Below are positions 60,611 to 64,000 of a stretch of DNA of 64,000 nucleotides, in pieces. Position 1 is the stretch's first letter, and the number at the start of each line of letters is the position of its first letter. Source of the DNA: Anaerococcus sp. Marseille-Q7828 (GTDB taxonomy: Bacteria; Bacillota; Clostridia; Tissierellales; Peptoniphilaceae); assembly GCF_949769285.1 (NCBI RefSeq), contig NZ_OX458331.1:1550001-1614000 (forward strand), given 5' to 3'. The notes below the pieces were generated by a model, which did no database searches, was not told where the DNA came from, and saw nothing but the letters and a program-made list of their open reading frames with translations. Position numbers and translations under genes: made by a program.

Positions 60611-61627
60611 CTAATAATCCATTTTCTTGTAATATCTTCTAGTAGTTAATGGATGATTTCTTTCTTTCTCCAAATAAGTACTTATTCTTTCAAATATTGT
60701 TGCTATTACAATTGGTGAAATAATTTTCCTTACCTCACCAGTTATTGTAGGTAGTTCGTAATCTTTTGTATCAATAACAGTAGTATTGCATGTAATTTTT
60801 TTCGCAAAGTTTTCTACTCTATCTGAAAGTGCTCTATATTCATCTTCTCCCTTAACCACTATAACACTAGTATCTTGTTCTAATAATTCCAATGTTCCAT
60901 GGAAAAAATCTGCAGAGTGAACAGGTCTAGATTTTATCCATTGCATTTCTTCAAGTATACACATTCCATAATAGTATGCTTCAGCCCAGCTATCACCAGA
61001 TCCAGTCAAAATATGATAATCTGTATCTTTATACTTAGAAGCAAAGTTTTTTGCAAAATCTTCTGATTGTTCTTTTACGTGAACAAGAGCCTCTGGTAAT
61101 TTATTTAATCCATTAATATAATTATTATAAGTTTCTAATGTTATATCATTGTTATATTTTAGCATATATAGAGCTATTAATAAACCTTGGATATAATAGT
61201 TTTCACTTGAAGTGTCATCTATTACATCGTTATAAATTGTAAATGTAGCTTTCTCCTCTAGAGGTGTGTTAGGACTTCCGACTAAAGCTAAAGTCTTAAC
61301 ATTCCTATCATTGCAGAAATCTACCAACTCAATAGTTTCTTGAGTTGTTCCTGAAACTGAAGGAATTATTACTAGACTTTTACTTCCAAAAGTTTTATTT
61401 GGGCAAGCCATAAATTCTGCTGCTATAACTCGGTGGAATGGAAATGAAGTCTTAGGTCTTAAAAATTCAATTGTAGAATCAAATAAAATCCCAACACCAC
61501 CTGAGCCTATAAAATATATTTCGTCAATATCATCTATGATGTTATCAAATATTGACACCAGCTGTTCATTTGACTTAACAGCACCATTCTGAGTTCTTAA
61601 AAAACGTTTTTCATCGAAGTTAAACAT
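60611..61627 (-). CDS. SIS-domain sugar-amine deglycase (FrlB/GfrF type)
   Basis: 338 aa with two SIS domains (FIGSGGVG about 39-46, PSVSGTTQETI; second HILTGSGDSWAEAYYYG). The C-terminal FFHGTLELLE, DRVENFAKK and HPLTTRRYYKKM follow the fructoselysine-6-P and glucoselysine-6-P deglycases. They split Amadori products into lysine and a hexose-6-phosphate. With the mannose-type PTS and GntR genes it forms a gfr-like operon. Only one deglycase is present, unlike the two of Salmonella gfr. Confidence 0.85.
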   Translation of the reverse strand: MFNFDEKRFLRTQNGAVKSNEQLVSIFDNIIDDIDEIYFIGSGGVGILFDSTIEFLRPKTSFPFHRVIAAEFMACPNKTFGSKSLVIIPSVSGTTQETIELVDFCNDRNVKTLALVGSPNTPLEEKATFTIYNDVIDDTSSENYYIQGLLIALYMLKYNNDITLETYNNYINGLNKLPEALVHVKEQSEDFAKNFASKYKDTDYHILTGSGDSWAEAYYYGMCILEEMQWIKSRPVHSADFFHGTLELLEQDTSVIVVKGEDEYRALSDRVENFAKKITCNTTVIDTKDYELPTITGEVRKIISPIVIATIFERISTYLEKERNHPLTTRRYYKKMDY

Positions 61628-61667
61628 ATGTACCTCCTTATTTAACTACACTAGTTTCTATACCATA

Positions 61668-61696
61668 ATATTACCACTGGTATATAATTCTGTCAA
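61668..61696 (-). promoter_or_regulatory. promoter and GntR operator of the Amadori-sugar operon
   Basis: TTGACA (61691-61696), 17 bases, TAATAT (61668-61673) on the minus strand. The perfect palindrome TACCA-C-TGGTA (61672-61682) overlaps the -10. Confidence 0.82.
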
Positions 61697-61858
61697 GCAT
61701 TTTTTTAATATATGTAATTACTGACTATAAACATTTTTTGATTAATCTATATATTTTGCAAATAATTTTGTGCGCCTATCTAACTACTGATTAAAGTATG
61801 ATATGTGATTCATTTTTGATATATGAATATTTTTTTATCTTATTAATATTCCACTAAA

Positions 61859-61882
61859 ATAAGAAGGATCAAACCTTCTTAT
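61859..61882 (-). terminator. intrinsic terminator
   Basis: ATAAGAAGG and CCTTCTTAT pair with a 6-base loop; the minus strand ends in TTTTA. It probably belonged to the decayed transposase just upstream. Confidence 0.6.
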
Positions 61883-61959
61883 CTTACTATGTGTACGCGT
61901 TTAACTTCTTAATTAATTCTGTGATGTTTACATATTATACGTACTTAGTTGACTTTCTT

Positions 61960-62815
61960 ATTTGCTGTATTATGATTTTTTACTTTCTACTCTTGGATAA
62001 CGGATACTATAGATTCGCTAAATACAAGTAGCTTGGCTGCTGATAATATTAGTAAATCTTCTAGTCCTATTTCTTTAAGTTGATCTAATACCAAAATCCA
62101 ATATTTTCTTGATACATATTAACTACACAAATACCCATTATTTATTTAAATCTTTCAAGCTTGTAGCTTAAGGCAAAGTATACTACTATATAAACTATTA
62201 TTTTGATTTCTTTGACGTGATATAGTATACCATCTAAAAATATCATAGGATAAACTCTTTCCACAGGTCTATTTTTCGTTCTTCTATGGTATAGAGTATT
62301 TTACTTTCCATTGTTTCATATATATAAAACCTAAAATATCTTTGATATTGCTTGGTATATGTCTTGTGGTCAATTCTTAAACATAAATATACATCCTCTG
62401 ATTCTCTATGCTTGATACGCCTTCTTAAATTTTTTTAATCCTTTTGTATCTAATCTGCCTTATCTGTTTCTTGATATATTTAAATCTACGTTTATATATG
62501 TGGTATTTTGCTTGTACCATTTCTTGCATTAATGATAAGTTTTTTTCTCTATTCTCATAGTCTAGATGTCTTTTCAATTCATTTTTTAAAGATCTTGCAT
62601 TGTATTTCTAAAAGATCTTTTATAACGTCTATAACATTATGTTCATTTTGAGGCTTATATATTTCGATTAAAATTTTTACTAGTTTACTTCTTTGTATTT
62701 AATATATTTTTTAGCAAAAAAATCCCTCCTGATTAGTTTATATTTATTCTAATCAAGAGGTCTTTCTATATACAAAATTTTATACAGTCTTCTATACATC
62801 TTATCAGTAAACTTT
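61960..62815 (-). mobile_element. IS256-like element, decayed
   Basis: The outer end (about 62800) and the leader hairpin CCTCCTGATTAG/CTAATCAAGAGG (62725-62736, 62749-62760) match the remnant at 57158. Transposase pieces follow in changing frames: SKLVKILIEIYKPQNEHN at the N-terminus, and RPVERVYPMIFLDGILYHV with the catalytic-core strand nearer 62,240. Many stops. It faces the same way as the 57-kb copy, so the two bracket the PTS operon. Confidence 0.8.
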
Positions 62816-62874
62816 TAACTTTTAATATATCAAAAAGATTTTTATCTTTAATGTTTTTTTCTATCTATTTTTGT

Positions 62875-62975
62875 CATCAATACTACATTCTCAACCCCTA
62901 TGGTTATGGGGAACATATCCACGCTCGTAGATGGAAACATATCAAAGATTGGCTCTCGTTTGTAGGAACATATCG
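62875..62975 (+). repeat. degenerate copy of the RlmD-tail-like repeat
   Basis: The first 19 bases and the terminal GTAGGAACATATC match the 93-bp repeat; the minus strand reads VENVVLMTKI then stop. The middle differs. Confidence 0.6.
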
Positions 62976-62982
62976 ACTGTAA

Positions 62983-63462
<480 letters not shown>

Positions 63463-63530
63463 ATTCTTAGCCTCCATATTTTCATTATAATTTCTTTTTT
63501 AAACTAGGTAAAACCAATTTCATATACTTG

Positions 63531-63650
63531 TCATTTATTAATAGCGTCAAACATTTTAGCTGGTGTTAATTTACTTAGCTCCCTGTTGTCAGCCAACGCA
63601 CGTGTAGCTTTTTTGTGTATAAACACATCAGCGTCATGTTACCCATTGCT
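63531..63650 (-). pseudogene. short C-terminal coding scrap
   Basis: ADVFIHKKATRALADNRE and LSKLTPAKMFDAINK end in TGA at 63531. No start or upstream domain is present. Family unknown. The rest of 63,479-63,720 shows nothing further. Confidence 0.3.
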
Positions 63651-63724
63651 CGGCATTCTTCTAATGAACCCAAATACATGGAATGGCAACCCTTTTTTAG
63701 ACAATTTATAACCGAACATTATCA

Positions 63725-63820
63725 AGCTTGAAAGTTTCTTTAGATTATAAAATATATTCTCAGACAATCAAGGGTAAAGGCTTCGCCCAAATTTCGTTGA
63801 AATTTGCCCTTGACAGTCTG
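63725..63820. repeat. large imperfect palindrome of insertion-sequence ends
   Basis: CAGACaaTCAAGGG (63761-63774) faces CCCTTGAcaGTCTG (63807-63820), with an inner CAAATTT/AAATTTG stem. The similarity continues outwards through GAAGTTTC-type sequence on both sides (about 47 bp), as if two copies of one element end meet head to head. Confidence 0.65.
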
Positions 63821-63860
63821 TTCATATATTTTATTTAATTTATGAAACTTCCAGAGCTTT

Positions 63861-64000
63861 TTATTCTGCTTTTCTATATTCTACTGGTGTTTTATATCCT
63901 AAAGATCCATGAATTCTTAGGTTATAATACCAATATACGTATTCTGCTAATTTTAGATTAAGTTCTTGGAAATTAGTAAAGTTCTCCTGATATATGAATT
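63861..64000 (-). mobile_element. IS3-family transposase, C-terminal part, cut by window edge
   Basis: The open frame from the edge reads FIYQENFTNFQELNLKLAEY, YVYWYYNLRIHGSLGYKTP and VEYRKAE then stop, the C-terminal end of the IS3 OrfB integrase. The preceding catalytic DDE core is outside the window. Confidence 0.88.

Overview
The window is low-GC DNA of a Gram-positive anaerobe. Short AT-rich intergenic gaps, AGGAGG-type ribosome sites, TTGACA/TATAAT promoters, a flavodiiron protein, RIC and FNR genes for O2/NO defence, formate-tetrahydrofolate ligase and sortase-type surface architecture all fit a peptide-fermenting Tissierellia/Clostridia relative (Anaerococcus or Peptoniphilus-like). 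That assignment is inference from gene content; no rRNA is present to prove it.

Layout. 1-14.7 kb: mostly minus-strand housekeeping and accessory genes. These include an edge-truncated TetR gene with twin operators, several GNAT acetyltransferases (one AAC(6')-like), an editing deacylase, a thioesterase, a broken FAD oxidase, a CoA hydrolase, a PLP decarboxylase, an S41 protease, DUF523 and NERD proteins. 14.7-27 kb: one de novo purine operon, purF-purN-purH-(purD-purL-purQ fusion)-guaB-purE-purM-purC. It is preceded by a sigma-A promoter and a 47-codon leader ORF whose stop codon lies inside an intrinsic terminator. PurF lacks the glutaminase cysteine, and PurE looks like the PurK-independent class II. 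fhs, upstream, supplies the formyl-folate used by PurN and possibly PurH. 28.8-33.5 kb: two-component system plus ABC transporter.

34-46 kb: mixed accessory genes. A K+ channel, a hairpin-rich presumed RNA locus, a PadR/DUF2812 operon and a MetY tail lie next to two copies of a 43-bp direct repeat. Then follow a metallo-beta-lactamase-fold hydrolase, a decayed HEPN (ApeA-like) defence gene, an EF-hand-repeat surface protein, an acetyltransferase, a lipoprotein and a twice-frameshifted hydrolase. 46-50.6 kb: a redox/NO-stress locus (ferredoxin, RIC, FNR, flavodiiron protein) with a second, decayed RIC-FNR block. Both RIC promoters carry a CRP/FNR-type site near -41.5.

50.7-64 kb: a mobile-element graveyard. 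It holds a TIGR04076 remnant, cadD with a Cys-x-Cys leader peptide, a phage helicase remnant, AlkD, a broken DUF4143 ATPase, two IS256-like remnants bracketing a complete fructoselysine/glucoselysine-type PTS operon, a CopZ-N-like iron-sulfur protein and the end of an IS3 transposase. A roughly 93-bp sequence that encodes an RlmD-like C-terminal end recurs at 52.4, 54.4 and 55.6 kb, with degenerate copies at 38.3 and 62.9 kb. This suggests serial integration at one attachment site.

Several broken genes differ from an open frame by one base in a homopolymer run, so sequencing error, phase variation and true decay must be separated before they are called dead. All assignments are by reading the sequence; no searches were run.
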